A stretch of 64,000 nucleotides of DNA from Mytilus edulis (Eukaryota > Mollusca > Bivalvia > Mytilida > Mytilidae): the NCBI RefSeq assembly GCF_963676685.1, contig NC_092352.1:21843117-21907116 (forward strand). Direction: 5' to 3'. Below are positions 32,810-44,559 of the stretch, piece by piece; within the stretch, counting starts at the first letter, position 1; every line of letters begins with the position of its first letter. The position numbers and the translations under genes are program-made. The notes beneath the pieces are model-generated. The model saw nothing but the letters and a program-made list of their open reading frames with translations. It made no database searches and was not told where the DNA came from.

Positions 32810-33765
32810 GTTAAACACAACTATGACACTTGTTCCTATTGATCAAAACAGCAAAATTATGTAAAGAAAGCACAAAAGTTTCAGATAGGTAGAGATTAGT
32901 TCTTTCATGCACTCAGTGTTCTCTTGTACAAATATCAGGTACACAAACTTATTATTTTATGTGTCTGGTATCCTTTCTTAATTTTAAAGGTAAATTTGAT
33001 AAACAATGTTACATAACAGTTTAAATTATTTTGGGAGTCACCTCGCGTTCTTCGTGTTAGAATCGTCTATATCTTAGGCGCTTTGGGCATAAATTCTCTT
33101 TTGTTTCTTTTCATTTTTGTTTTTGTTAGCATTTTTTTATAATTAACTTAATTCAACTTATATGAATTAGGGTCAAAATGTTTACTTTGAGACACGACGA
33201 TACGATAAGTGGGGTTGAGTGTCTTGTGCATGTCCGTCAGTCCGTATATACGATATATGCTTTGTCCTTCTTATACTTACAGTTTTAGAATCATTTTTTG
33301 ATATTTTAGTGACAAAGAATGAATAAATTTCACTTTTTTTTCTTGGTAAAAATTTAGTGTTTCATTCAAAGCATCCAATGTTGTCCCATTATTTTGGTTT
33401 GAACATATGTTAGGTGGTATCTATTTTCAAAACAAATCACTGCATTGATGGTTTTATTATTTATAAAATACAGATATAATAAATATGTTGATATGGAACA
33501 CGAAAGGTACACAAATGTTAAAAAGCACAAAAATTCAAAATTGGAAGAAAATATCATGAATGACGGACAAAAGTTTATAAAACATTGTCGTATACTACAT
33601 CATATTATTAGAATACTTTTAATTCCACCGTAAAGTTGCTTATACTTTCGTCGTTGCATAAGATCAGTCTCATAATTGCTTTGATCTTTCCTCTGATAAT
33701 GTTTGATCGATAATGCAGTAAAAAAAATGTACCTATTGTACTATTACACCACTGTTCTAGGTTAG
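32810..33765. other. gene 1 3' flank, conserved with copy 2, no gene
   Basis: Matches 55135-55820 (TCACCTCGCGTTCTTCGTGT, GTGTCTTGTGCATGTCCG). No frame is maintained between the copies. Confidence 0.6.
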
Positions 33766-34075
33766 GGAGAGGGTAAGGTTCCGGCTAACATGTTTAACAC
33801 CGCCACATTATTAATGAATGTGCCTGTCCCAAGTCAAGAGTCTATAATTCAGTGGTTGTCGTTTGTTGCTTTGCTACGTATTTGTTTTCGGTTAATGTTT
33901 TTGTACATACATCAGGCCATTAGTTTTCTCGTTTGAATTGTTTAACATGTGGTATGAGTTTTTCTCATTGTTGAAGGCCATATGGTGCATGAAAGTGATA
34001 ATTTCTGTGTCGTTTTTTGTCTCTTTTGAAAATTTGTCTCATTGGTAATTCCACAACATCTTCTTTTTTTTTTAT
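33766..34075 (+). repeat. dispersed repeat (plus), GCCATTAGTTTTCTCG type
   Basis: CATCAGGCCATTAGTTTTCT, GTTTGAATTGTTTAACATGT, TTGAAGGCCATATGGTGCAT and CACAACATCTTC, as in 62960-63170. Absent from copy 2 at the matching place. Confidence 0.7.
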
Positions 34076-34250
34076 AATGAACACAAATTTCCCCAAGATA
34101 TAAGTATTTCAACTTAATACCTTAACACAGTTTTATATTTTCAACGTTTATGGTGACATTATCAATGTATTACTGGTTTATAATATTTTATGGTAATGTC
34201 CATCATGTACCAATTTATCATAATACAAAAAAAAAAAAAGTGAGCATGGA

Positions 34251-35364
34251 AATTAAAGAAAGAACTATAGAGACAAAAAAAAACCAATTAAATAGATTCA
34301 AATGAGAAAAAAACTCATTTAAATTCATTCATTGGTATGGCAGCGTTTAAATGGAATAACTAACTGAAAAGTTAAACGCAAATAATTGCCCTTTTTCGCG
34401 ATTCTTACGTTGTGAAACAAAGATTATTGTGTGTCATAAATCATGTCTTCGAGCTGAAGGCTTCTTAACAATAAATAAGATATCCCACAAATCAACAGCA
34501 TATGGCGATAATCTTTTCTTGATAGTAATCGAAGGAGCACACAATTTTGACCCTTTAAATTCAAAAGTCAAAATGCATTATGCATTAATCAATTAACATC
34601 CTTCAGATGTTTATTAGAAACTAGTCTTTCGTATCTCTTTATACTTATATGTTATTTTGAATTATAATAAGGTTTATCACTTATAAGATAAACCAATTTA
34701 ATGAAAGAGATTTGATTAATATATTATTTTTTTCCCCCTTAAATGACATATTTTATCATTCGGATCCGCATCTCGCTTCCGGCTTATAAACATCACGTGA
34801 CTTCAGCCTCACAGTTGAACTAGCCGCTCTGGATAAGTGAAAGTTTCAAAACCCACCCACCTCCCCTCACACTCTATCAACAATTACTTGTGTCTGCTGC
34901 TGTTTTATTCATTTTTCAGGCTGTTCAGAGAGAAGCCTGATACTTAATACGTTGTTGGACAAATTAAAGATGACTAGACTAAGCCGATGGAATTGCTTGC
35001 TGAACAAACTTTTGAGAACTATCGTATTCCTAATCACATGTCAAAATCAAATGACAAAACACATAAAAAAACGAATGGACAAGAACAGTCATATTCCTGA
35101 CTTGGAACAGAGATTTTAAAATGTAGAAATGTTGGATTAAACCTGGTTTTATAACGCATAACCTCTCACTATGTTGACAGTCTCATCAAACTCCGTTATA
35201 TTTATAATGATGCGTGAACTAAACAGACATAATAAATAAAATAGTCAAAATATGGGTACAGCAGTCATCATCGTGTAACAATTTTAAAAGGAACAACTTA
35301 ACAGAAATTATCGTAAACGAATAAGTAATGATGCACAAGTATAACGATCTGATTGTACAGTGTA
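34251..35364. other. non-coding stretch with one dispersed-repeat trace
   Basis: No coding signal. 35035-35290 resembles a minus copy of a dispersed repeat (CATATTCCTGACTTGG, TTAAACCTGGTTTTATAACG). Confidence 0.4.
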
Positions 35365-36000
35365 GGTATGAGATAATACATCAAACTTTAATTATCAAAA
35401 ACACATATGCAGAGTCAGTATTGAATCCATGAATTTGAAGAACACAAACTGTAGAACAAAAATGTCAAAATGACTCAACATATGATTAATATCTGAGAGA
35501 TTTAAAGTTGAAACATACTTGTAAGCAAGCATATTTTATTTTATTTTTCATTATTTGATTGGCAAAATTACTTTTTTCAATGAAAAAAGATTTTTGATTT
35601 TTCTATTAGCAACCGGCTATTGAATCAATTCTGCAGTAGATCGTCATAATTAGCAATGACGGTATGCCAAAAATAAACTGAAATATATATATGTAATTGA
35701 TCTTTAATAGGTATGAGATAATACATCAAACTTTAATTATCAAAAACACATATGCAAGGTCAGTATTGGATCCATGAATTGGATGAACATATACTGATAA
35801 AAAAGTTTCAAAACAGTATGATTAGTATCTGATAGATTTAAAGTTGAAAAATCATTGTTTTAAAGAAGAACGACATTTCATGAGATAGAAAGTGCTGACA
35901 AGCATATTTTATTTTGACTCTTTCAAAATTTGATTGGCAAAATTGATTTTTTAATGAAAAAAGTTTTTTGATATCAATATTAGGTTCATAGAAATTTTGC
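35365..36000 (+). repeat. tandem duplication, unit about 343 bp
   Basis: GTATGAGATAATACATCAAA followed by AACACATATGCA.AG.TCAGT occurs at 35366 and again at 35710. The copies continue in parallel through GACAAGCATATTTTATTTT-like and TTGATTGGCAAAATT phrases, with moderate divergence. Confidence 0.85.
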
Positions 36001-36315
36001 AGGAAATTATTAGCAATGAAGATTTGTAAAAAAAACAACAACCGACATATAACTGATGTTATATAGGGACTATATTGAACGAAGATTTTTAAACCAAAAG
36101 GCGTTTAATCTTTTAATCGGAGGTGGTTAATGAAAGATACAGCTATTGCATTCCATGTTTATATCTGCTGTGGAAAAAATTAATATTCAAATTTGATGGG
36201 AATCTTGCCTTAGTTGTGGTAAATTACAACGTCCATAATTTGGTTCTTACATGGACCTATTTCATTAGTCTGACTACTGAGTTAAACAAATATCTCTATT
36301 ATGGGGGGGGGGGGG

Positions 36316-36580
36316 GCTCGGTGGCCGAGTGGTCTAAGTAGTTACTACTGTATTCACTAGCCAGTCAACACTAAGGTTGTGAGTTCGAATCCCACTCGTG
36401 CAGGTGCACTCGACTCCAATCTTAGTTGACTAGGATTGTCAGTTTTCCTATCGAAGGTCTTTGGTTTTCTCCGGGCACTCCGGCTTCCTCCACCAAAAAA
36501 AACTGACCGCCACGAAAAAGCGTAAACGCGGTGCTTAAAAGAGGCGTTAAAACACAAAAAAGAAAAATCAAAATCAAACC
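36316..36580 (+). mobile_element. tRNA-derived SINE
   Basis: The tRNA-like head has box A TGGCCGAGTGG (36322-36332) and box B AGTTCGAATCC (36382-36392), Leu/Ser-like in wording (GTGGCCGAGTGGTCTAAG). A tRNA-unrelated body follows with TTCTCCGGGCACTCCGGCTT and GAGGCGTTAAAACAC, then an A-rich tail. A run of G precedes the head. It is transcribed by RNA polymerase III in principle. Not a functional tRNA. Confidence 0.8.
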
Positions 36581-37939
36581 ATTATAGTGCATTCTAGGCT
36601 TCAAGTTTTGATACATTGTCATTCAATAAAAGCATAAAAAATCCCTTGCACTAACATCAAAACGTTCTGTAGCCATTAGTTGCCAATGATGATATTGAAT
36701 CACTTGAGAAAAAACCTTTATCGGTCAGCGGTGGTCACCAATGTAAATTATGATAAAAACTATTTCGAATCATTGAAAATTTGCCAAAAAAATGACATTA
36801 CAACACAAGTAATGTACTCGTCAGGGGTATTTTCTTCGTATTTGTTAATGTGATGGACCAAAAAAAAATGTTATTTTGTATTAATAGTTATGTCACAACT
36901 ATTTAAATGTGATATTTGTAGTATTTTGGCATAGTTAAAAAAAAACCAGCAACTTCTCAGGTCCCATTTTAATCCTTCGTGATATTATGTCTTTGCTCAT
37001 ATTATTAAGTACTACGCGAATTTATTATTAGTTTTAAGTAAAATAAAATTTGAAGATACAATCCAAGACTGAATAACCCGGTTGAAATCGTTGTAACCCC
37101 AAAAAGAGCAATACAGGATGTGTCAAAAGGGTAAGGCGTCTTCTGCTATGATTGTATTAGTAGCAAACCGATAACCAGACATCTATTCGCGATTTGGAAA
37201 AGAACACAATCGGTTAATTTTCAGATCAAGTAAGGCTACAGTAGTATATCTCTGTTCAATAGCCATTATTCTACATTGTTTTGCTACCAGACTGGTATTG
37301 ATTGCAAACGTTCAAAACTGTTATCATTTTTAATTTATTAGACACACCGGTTTTGACATGTGCTCAGAAAGAATTGAACTGCATTATTAGACCGGAATTC
37401 GGAATACACAGGGTCCGGTTGACAAATTATATTTTAGAAAAGACTTTGCACTTTAATTCAGAATTAATCGGACATAGAATATAGTTAATTATCTAATTGC
37501 TACCTCAGTTGATATTAATAAGTATTGCAATTTTCATCGTTATTAAATGTAATATCAGTATTTAGTACAAATATAATCTTAAATCAATCCTAATTCTATC
37601 TTATTTTTGATAGATAGTTTTATTCATTCAAATGTGACGTCATTTTTTGTGCGCTGTTTCAAATGGTACGTCAATTTTTTTGTCTTTTTTTACAATTTCA
37701 AATATAACGTCACTTTGCGTTTAGGCCTTGACTAATCCGGGTGTGGCTATTTTTTTGTTGGATTGTGTTAGATTTTGTCGGTTTATGTATCCGGTTGTTT
37801 TCTGTTATTAGTCAATACTTCAGTTTTATCATGTATATCTTTTATATAGTATTGTTTTTTTATAAAATTTACTGTTTGAAAAAGTATACATTATTCTAAA
37901 TGATAAGGATGTTCGGGTCCCTAACAGAAAACTCTGGCC
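36581..37939. other. non-coding stretch, nothing recognised
   Basis: AT-rich. Short chance frames only, for example 37302-37484. Confidence 0.35.
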
Positions 37940-38070
37940 GTTTTTGGCACAACTTTTTTTTAACTTTTGTTCGTCGATGCTGTTCAACTTTGTACTTGTT
38001 TTGGATTTTGTATCTGGGCGTCACTAGTAAGTCTTGTGTGGACAAAACGCACTTCTGGCGTATTTTATTT
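37940..38070 (+). repeat. dispersed repeat, GCGTCTGGCG type, diverged
   Basis: TTCAACTTTGTACTTG, CTGGGCGTCACTAGTAAGTC, GGACAAAACGCACTTCTGGC; compare 5190-5280. Confidence 0.7.
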
Positions 38071-38094
38071 TTTTAAACCTCATGCCTTTTGTTA

Positions 38095-38640
38095 GCTATT
38101 ATTCGTGTGTTTCTTTGTAAAAGATGTTCTCCTATTTATTTGTATTGTAGTTCTGTAATGTTGTGTTGTCATTTTAATGGTATATTTTACATGGCCATCA
38201 AAGAGGGAGGTTTGGCATGCCACAAAACCAGGTTCAACCCATCATTTTTTCTTTTCAAAAATGTCCTGTACCATGTCAGTAAAATGGTCATTGTTATATT
38301 ATAGTTCGTTTCTGTGTGTGTTACATTTAAACGTCGTGTTTCTTTTGTATCGTTTGTTTCCTCTTATACTAGTGTGAATTCACAGTATTATAAGACTTTT
38401 CTATCCCAAATTCATGTTTTTAGTTTTGATGTTATATTTGTTATTCTCGTCGGATGTTGTCTAATGCTTAGTTTGTTTCTGTGTGTGTTACATTTTAATG
38501 TTGTGTCGTTATTATCCTTTTATAATTAATGCGTTTCCCTCGGTTTTGGTTTGTGACCTGGATTTGTTTTTTTCTATCGATTTATGAGTTTTGAACATCG
38601 ATATACTACTGTTACCTTTATTTGAAGGGGAAAATATGGG
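38095..38640 (+). repeat. dispersed repeat (plus), CGTTTCCCTCGGTTT type
   Basis: Contains TTTCTGTGTGTGTTACATTT twice (about 38310 and 38470), then AATGCGTTTCCCTCGGTTTT and ATATACTACTGTTACCTTTA. Inverted copies at 13473-13700 and 55855-56200. The three overlapping frames here are low-complexity and not shared between copies. Confidence 0.7.
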
Positions 38641-38689
38641 ACTCTCGGCCGGGACGGACAGGACACCGGTTTATTCAGGGTTCGGTTCA

Positions 38690-39490
38690 TTCAAGTTTGA
38701 CGAGTACTATTATTAGGTTCTTCAATTCTAAACTTTGGAATAACATACAAAACCAAATATTTAATTGTCAGGGTGGACTTAATTTCCCAAAATATCATAT
38801 CTGTAGTATTGACATACAAGTCAATAATTCAACTAATTAGAATCCGTATTCGTGCAACCTTTTAAATTGTGTCGTGAATATAGCGCAAACTACGTCCCTA
38901 TGTTAATGTATTTTGTTGGTCTACGTCGGCACGTCGATGACGTCGGCGTGGGCGGAAGTCGAAGCTACATGCTATTAAATCGTAGACTTGAACAGCTTTT
39001 CTATATATCTCCTATCGCTACTATAAATTGACCTTGAAAGAAAATGGTTCATCATGTGGCTCATTCGTTAAAAAAGAAAAGATTACCAGGATAGAAAAGT
39101 GACACAAGGGAGCCACCATTTCGTTAAATGATCCACAAAAAAATAATTATTTTACCGGTAAATCTATAATTTCATTCATTTTTAGCCTATAACATGAGAT
39201 CAAACAGACGTAGAATAGTCCCATTGCACGTGCCCGCTGTATATCTATAGTTTTGTTTATATCGGTTTGTATGACAGTCTTCTAAGGTTATCTCAATGGT
39301 TTATTAAATTGCATTTGGTCCAAAGCCGTACTAAAATGATGATAAATTATAGCGAGCCAATGCAGAGTTTCTTTTGACATTATCATATTTTGGTATTTGT
39401 TTTAGTATATCATAGATAAAGTTTGAGAATTTGCATCAAATTGGTTCATTTGAATTTGACAGATAATGCTCTTAGTAAAACATGGAAGAT
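38690..39490 (+). repeat. low-copy repeat R, 5' part
   Basis: Parallel to 10240-10890: TTCTAAACTTTGGAATAACA, CATATCTGTAGTATTG, AGCCTATAACATGAGATCAA, TTTGACAGATAATGCTC. It has one extra stretch (about 38880-39030) carrying GTCGGCACGTCGATGACGTC. Confidence 0.75.
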
Positions 39491-39765
39491 AGTGTTTCAC
39501 ATTAGTAAAAAAAAGTATGAAATAGATGCATTATATCAATCGTTAACTTACTTATGAAATGTTGATTTAATGACCTATTATATGCATCATTTATGCGCAG
39601 CAAGTTACTAATTTTGTTTTTTTTATTAAAAGGTGACTTTATCTATATTATATTAAGTCCGAAACTACTGTTCTACAATTTACAAATTGGTCAAATATGG
39701 GTTTGTAATCAAGTGATGCAAGCTCTTCTTACCCTTCCGAAGCACTGGATAAAATCATCTTTGAA

Positions 39766-40440
39766 CTTTACGCCAGATTGTTTTTTTACCGGAAGTGATA
39801 ACTTTGTATTTAAACATTTACAACAGAATAGAATAAGTAGTTTTGAAGCTAACTTAAAGCCAGCACAATAAACAACGTTTTCTTTACATTTTGAAAAAAG
39901 TTGAATATATATAAAAAAAAAATTGATATTTCTATGTCCGCCATTTTGGATATTACCGTCAGTAAGGGTTTTAAAGAAATATGTCTTATACATTGTACCC
40001 ATGAGAAGCACCAAAGAAAGGGTTCCTGCACAATGTAATGATAGTAGCAATATGTTTAAACATATTTCAATTACCCTCCCTAAAAAATATTATTTAGTAC
40101 AATGTCCGCCATATTAAATTTTACCGGAAGTAGGGTTTTTTAAGACATCTAATCTATATAATATATCTAAAAGTAGTAAAAAACAAAGGTTTGTAACAAA
40201 TATTATGATAGTAGCATGATTATAACACCTTTTCACATACTAGCATTCGATATTGGGCAGATTTAAGTATGAAGTCCGCCATTTTGGATTTTACCGGAAG
40301 TGCGACATTTTTTTCAAATGCCTCCCTATCTGCAATACAAGAGTAATAGATGAGGAAGGTCTATGCCAAATTTCATGCTTGTAGCAGGATGTGCACAATT
40401 TTTCACAAAGCCGCCGTACTACAGTATTTTTTCTATGTTT
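39766..40440 (+). repeat. four tandem units of about 169 bp, CCGCCAT..TTTACCGGAAGT
   Basis: The phrase GTCCGCCAT(T/A)TTGGATTTTACCGG-like recurs at 39936, 40104 and 40274, with a worn earlier unit at about 39768 (TTTTTACCGGAAGTGATAAC). The array ends in GCTTGTAGCAGGATGTGCAC and CAAAGCCGCCGTACTA, wording close to the TIR of the 21403-25545 transposon. Confidence 0.8.
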
Positions 40441-40839
40441 TGTTTTGTGTAGTTATTTATTTTTGGTTTTTCCTTTTAGCCATCGTGTAGTTTATTTTCA
40501 TTTATGAGATTGAATTATTGGCTGCATGCGTTTTTGATAAACTCTATTGGTTAATTGTATGAATTGAATTGCATTGTGATGATTTTTTTTTACTTTAAGG
40601 AGATGTTGAGTACACGTTAAATAGACAGCAACGATACAAACACACAGACATCTACGATATTTTGTGAAACGATAGCCTGGAGTTGAACATACAGGATTTA
40701 ACAAAAGACATGTGTTTGCTTTCAAAACTCAGTAACCATGAGTAACACCCGTTTTCGTATATCAACGAAGAATTCCAAAAAATAACAGTTACACATATCA
40801 CATACTAGTATTACTTAGAGGCACTTTTCTCATTAAAAA

Positions 40840-41935
40840 GTCATATATATATACCTTAATATAAAACGTGTTATATTTAAATATATATGATATTTTTTTC
40901 CAAGACAAGTGCCTGACGGATGAAAAAAATAGATGCAGAATACAAAAACGAAAAAAGAAATAGTGATATTTAAAAATATAATAATCAGGTGAGCATGCAT
41001 CATAATTATAAAGATAAATCAGCTCATAGAGGGAAAATAGAAGCAATCCTCTTTTTCTGCACTTGAAAACTTGCATTGTTTTTCGTTGATGGACTATTTT
41101 TATCGTCATCCGAATAAACTATACACACTGTAAACTCCCTCCATCGCACACATAACTCTGATAAATGATATATTTACTACTGATGCTATTCAGTACCTTC
41201 AAATGTATTTTATATTAAAAGTAAATCAATATATGTCCTTTATTTCAGCATTTTCGAAATCTTTTCGAACCAAAATTCCACTCTTTTTTTCTGTGTACTT
41301 CGGGGCATATGTCAGGCTTCGGTAATTCAAGTGAATGAATAACCTATTATTGTCACTTTAAAGTGGATTTCTGAAATAAAAAAACCGATGATATAGAAGT
41401 CAGTTGGTTTGTAAAAGAGTTATTGTTCTTTAAATACATGTTAAGTTGACTTATATTGCAATTCAAGCTCTAGCGGATTTCATAACTATACAGATAGCTT
41501 ATGCAGTAAAAGAAGAAACATTCCTTTCTCTTAATGACATTGGAAATCTGTGTTGATTCTCGCTAATGGATTCTGTTCATTAAGACTAAGTGTATTAAAT
41601 TTTTTGGTCAGAAATTTTGAAAGCGTTAAGTTTATTTCCGAATCGCTTACATCCTTGCATGTTTTATCATTACCACAGTGTATCTACAATTCGTTTTAGA
41701 TGTTATGAAAAATATGGAAAGAATTAGTTATATAATTTTTTCAACACTCGTTGTCGAATACCATATTTGGTTTTATTCCATTACGTTGTCATATTCAATA
41801 AGAAACTTTGTTTTAACAATAATAACTGCTTACGCCGAATTCGTAAAGTTTCTCAAAACGTATTTCATTCTGTTAGCTAAATCAACATTGGTCAGGAGTG
41901 ACACCTGAGTTATTTGGGTTCTTTGGTTTTGGTTA
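40840..41935 (+). repeat. local duplication, copy 1
   Basis: Near-identical to 43436-44555: TCCAAGACAAGTGCCTGACG, GTGAGCATGCATCATAATTA, CATTCCTTTCTCTTAATGAC, CAGGAGTGACACCTGAGTTA. Non-coding; the minus frame 40798-41109 is carried along by the duplication without other support. Confidence 0.85.
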
Positions 41936-43435
41936 TTTATTTATAGGGTTATTTGGCAATTGAGCTTATATTAACGTTGGAAATGATGGGACAATGAAGA
42001 ATATATCTGTGACCATCGATTACTGGAGTAAATGGCATACTTACTGACCCAAAAAAGTCTCCAGCAATACTGGATATATACATATAAGCATATGTTGTAT
42101 TTCTCCAGTATATATTTTTCCTTAAAAGGATTAAAGAAACATCCAAAAGATTCAGCCATTCCTACAGAAATCAGTTTTATATCCTCCGAAAGATCTAAAA
42201 TTACGACACTGACTCAACTAGCAGAACCACCAAATATAGTAACACATGATAAAATAACTGTATAATCTGCTATATTTGCTTTAACCCATCTAATAACTAT
42301 AGACCTTGCAGAGGGTATCATTGTACGAGAGAAATCCAAAGAGACCAAGACGGTAGAGTTACAGTAGCAATGACAACGTCCCCCAATCAGCCATTTTTGT
42401 GTCATTGTTAACAGTAGTAGATCCACATATATGTGTATACCACCATGGATCCAAATCATGACTGGTCGTTAAACCTCGTCACTTAATATATTATTTGGAA
42501 CATAGATATTAGCTGGAGACAGTCGTCAAAAAGTCCAACATAATGAAAGTCATAATAAGGATCGGTTGCATGCAAATCATATGAAATCCCGTTCGTAGTT
42601 TCTATTTTCGATTAAGCGTATGGAACATTCAAAAACTTAATTTTGTTAACAGCTGTTTTGTTATCAGGTGTCTTTATCCAGTTAACACATGACATGGGTA
42701 AAATCTCTTTGTTTTTACTGTGCTATAATCTGGATAATGCACAGCAAAGGTGTGCATTAACTACCACAGATATACTGCACAGTTCAAATCTATTTTTACA
42801 TTTAGGGGCGGTTCCTAGATTTTGAAAGGGGCTTTATACTATCAAATTAAAAAAATATATCACCGAGTGTAGCAAGACTAAAAACAATATTGACGATTTT
42901 AAGGCAAAACACGATACTTTGTCCAATCCTAGGGTGAACGACATGTTCGTCCCACCCCGAATCCACCATCTGCCTTGAAATTACGACACAATTGAACTTT
43001 GTACAAACATCGTAGTTTCAAAATAGGAAAAAAGAAAGGTTTCTCATTCTTTTTTTTTTTACATCTTAGCTTGAACATAAAATGTTTAATTATATTTTGC
43101 GTACAACATAAATCTTAAATCAGTATTTTAAAGTCAGAAAGATGGTTAAAACATTTTTTGGTAATTTCCGCCAAAAAAGAAATGTATCTAAGAATATCCG
43201 AATAAAAGAAATCTGATTTGGATTAGTTTTAGACTCAATGGAATTTATAACGACTTTTTGAATATCTATTCCCCATATTTTTGGATCGAATTTAAAGGGG
43301 ATCATATTTAAGTTTGTTTGAAAACAGGGAGATTAGCTGGAGATCAATCAGACTTCATTTAGATGGACGTGTCTTAAAAATTAATACAGTAGATACAAAG
43401 AAATTTGGGGAAGGGGGGAGTAAAACATTGGAAAG
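41936..43435. other. spacer between the two local duplicates, no gene
   Basis: Several overlapping short frames in both strands (41949-42459) without recognisable motifs. Unique within the window. Confidence 0.4.
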
Positions 43436-44555
43436 AGAAACGTATTTTAATATAAAACGTGTTATAATTTAGATATATATGATATTTTTTTCCAAGACAA
43501 GTGCCTGACGGATGGGAAAATGAAAAAAATGGATGTAGAATACAAATACGAAAAAAAGAAATAGTGATATTTAAAATTATAATAATCAGGTGAGCATGCA
43601 TCATAATTATAAAGATAAATCAGCTCATAGAGGGAAAAAAGAAGCAATCCTCTTTTTCTGCACTTGAAAACTTGCATTGTTTTTCGTTGATGGACTATTT
43701 TTATCGTCATCCGTATAAACTATACACAATGTAAACTCCCTCCATCGCACACATAACTCTGATAAATGGCAGATTTACTACTGATGCTATTAAATATCTT
43801 CAAATGCATTTTATATTAAAAGTAAATCAATATATGTCCTTTATTTCAGGATTTTCGAAATCTTTTCGAACCAAAATTCCACTATTTTATTCTGTGTACT
43901 TCGAGGCATATGTCAGGCTTCGGTAATTCAAGTGAATGAATAACCTATTATTTTCACTGTAAAGTGGCCACAGGTTGCACTTTAAGAATTTGGATTTCTG
44001 AAATAAAAAACCGATGATATAGAAGTCAGTTGGTTTGCAAAAGAGTTACTGTTCTTTACATACACGTTAAGTTGACTTATATTGCAATTCAAGCTCTAGC
44101 GGATTTCATAACTATACAGAAAGCTTATGCAGTAAAAGAAGAAACATTCCTTTCTCTTAATGACATTGGAAATCTGTGTTGATTCGCGCTAATGGATTCT
44201 GTTCATTAAGACTTATATAGTATTAAATTTTTTTGGTCAGAAATTTTGAAAGCGTAATGTTTATTCCCGAATCGCTTACATCCTTGCATGTTTTATCATT
44301 ACCACAGTGTATCTACAATTCGCCTTAGATGTTATGGAAAATATGGAAAGAATTAGTTATATAATTTTTTCAACACTTGTTGTCGAATACCATATTTGGT
44401 TTTATTCCATTACGTTGACATATTTAATAAGAAACTTTGTTTAAACAATAATAACTGCTTACGCCGAATTCGTAAAGTTTCTCAAAACGTATTTCATTCT
44501 GTTAGCTAAATCTACATTGACCAGAAGTGACACCTGAGTTATTTGGTTTATTTGG
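43436..44555 (+). repeat. local duplication, copy 2
   Basis: Offset about 2.6 kb from copy 1. It has an extra GGCCACAGGTTGCACTTTAA stretch at about 43966-43985 that copy 1 lacks. Confidence 0.85.
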
Positions 44556-44559
44556 TTTT

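Larger units (their letters stand above)
28835..34250 (+). repeat. main paralogous block, copy 1 (exons 2-4 and flanks of gene 1)
   Basis: Alignable by eye with 49346-56640: GTTGCTTGGATAAAA / GTTGCTTGAATAAAA at the left, all three exons, the 3' UTR, and TACCAATTTATCATAATAC at the right. Copy-specific insertions are listed separately. Confidence 0.85.

Noticed and set aside
36316..36400. Possible functional tRNA gene with boxes A and B
   Set aside because: No acceptor-stem pairing at the proper distance, an over-long middle, and a typical SINE body and A-rich tail follow it.
38089..38529. Overlapping hydrophobic Cys/Phe/Val-rich frames
   Set aside because: They are in a dispersed repeat with TTTGTTTCTGTGTGTGTTAC units, and the frames are not shared by other copies.
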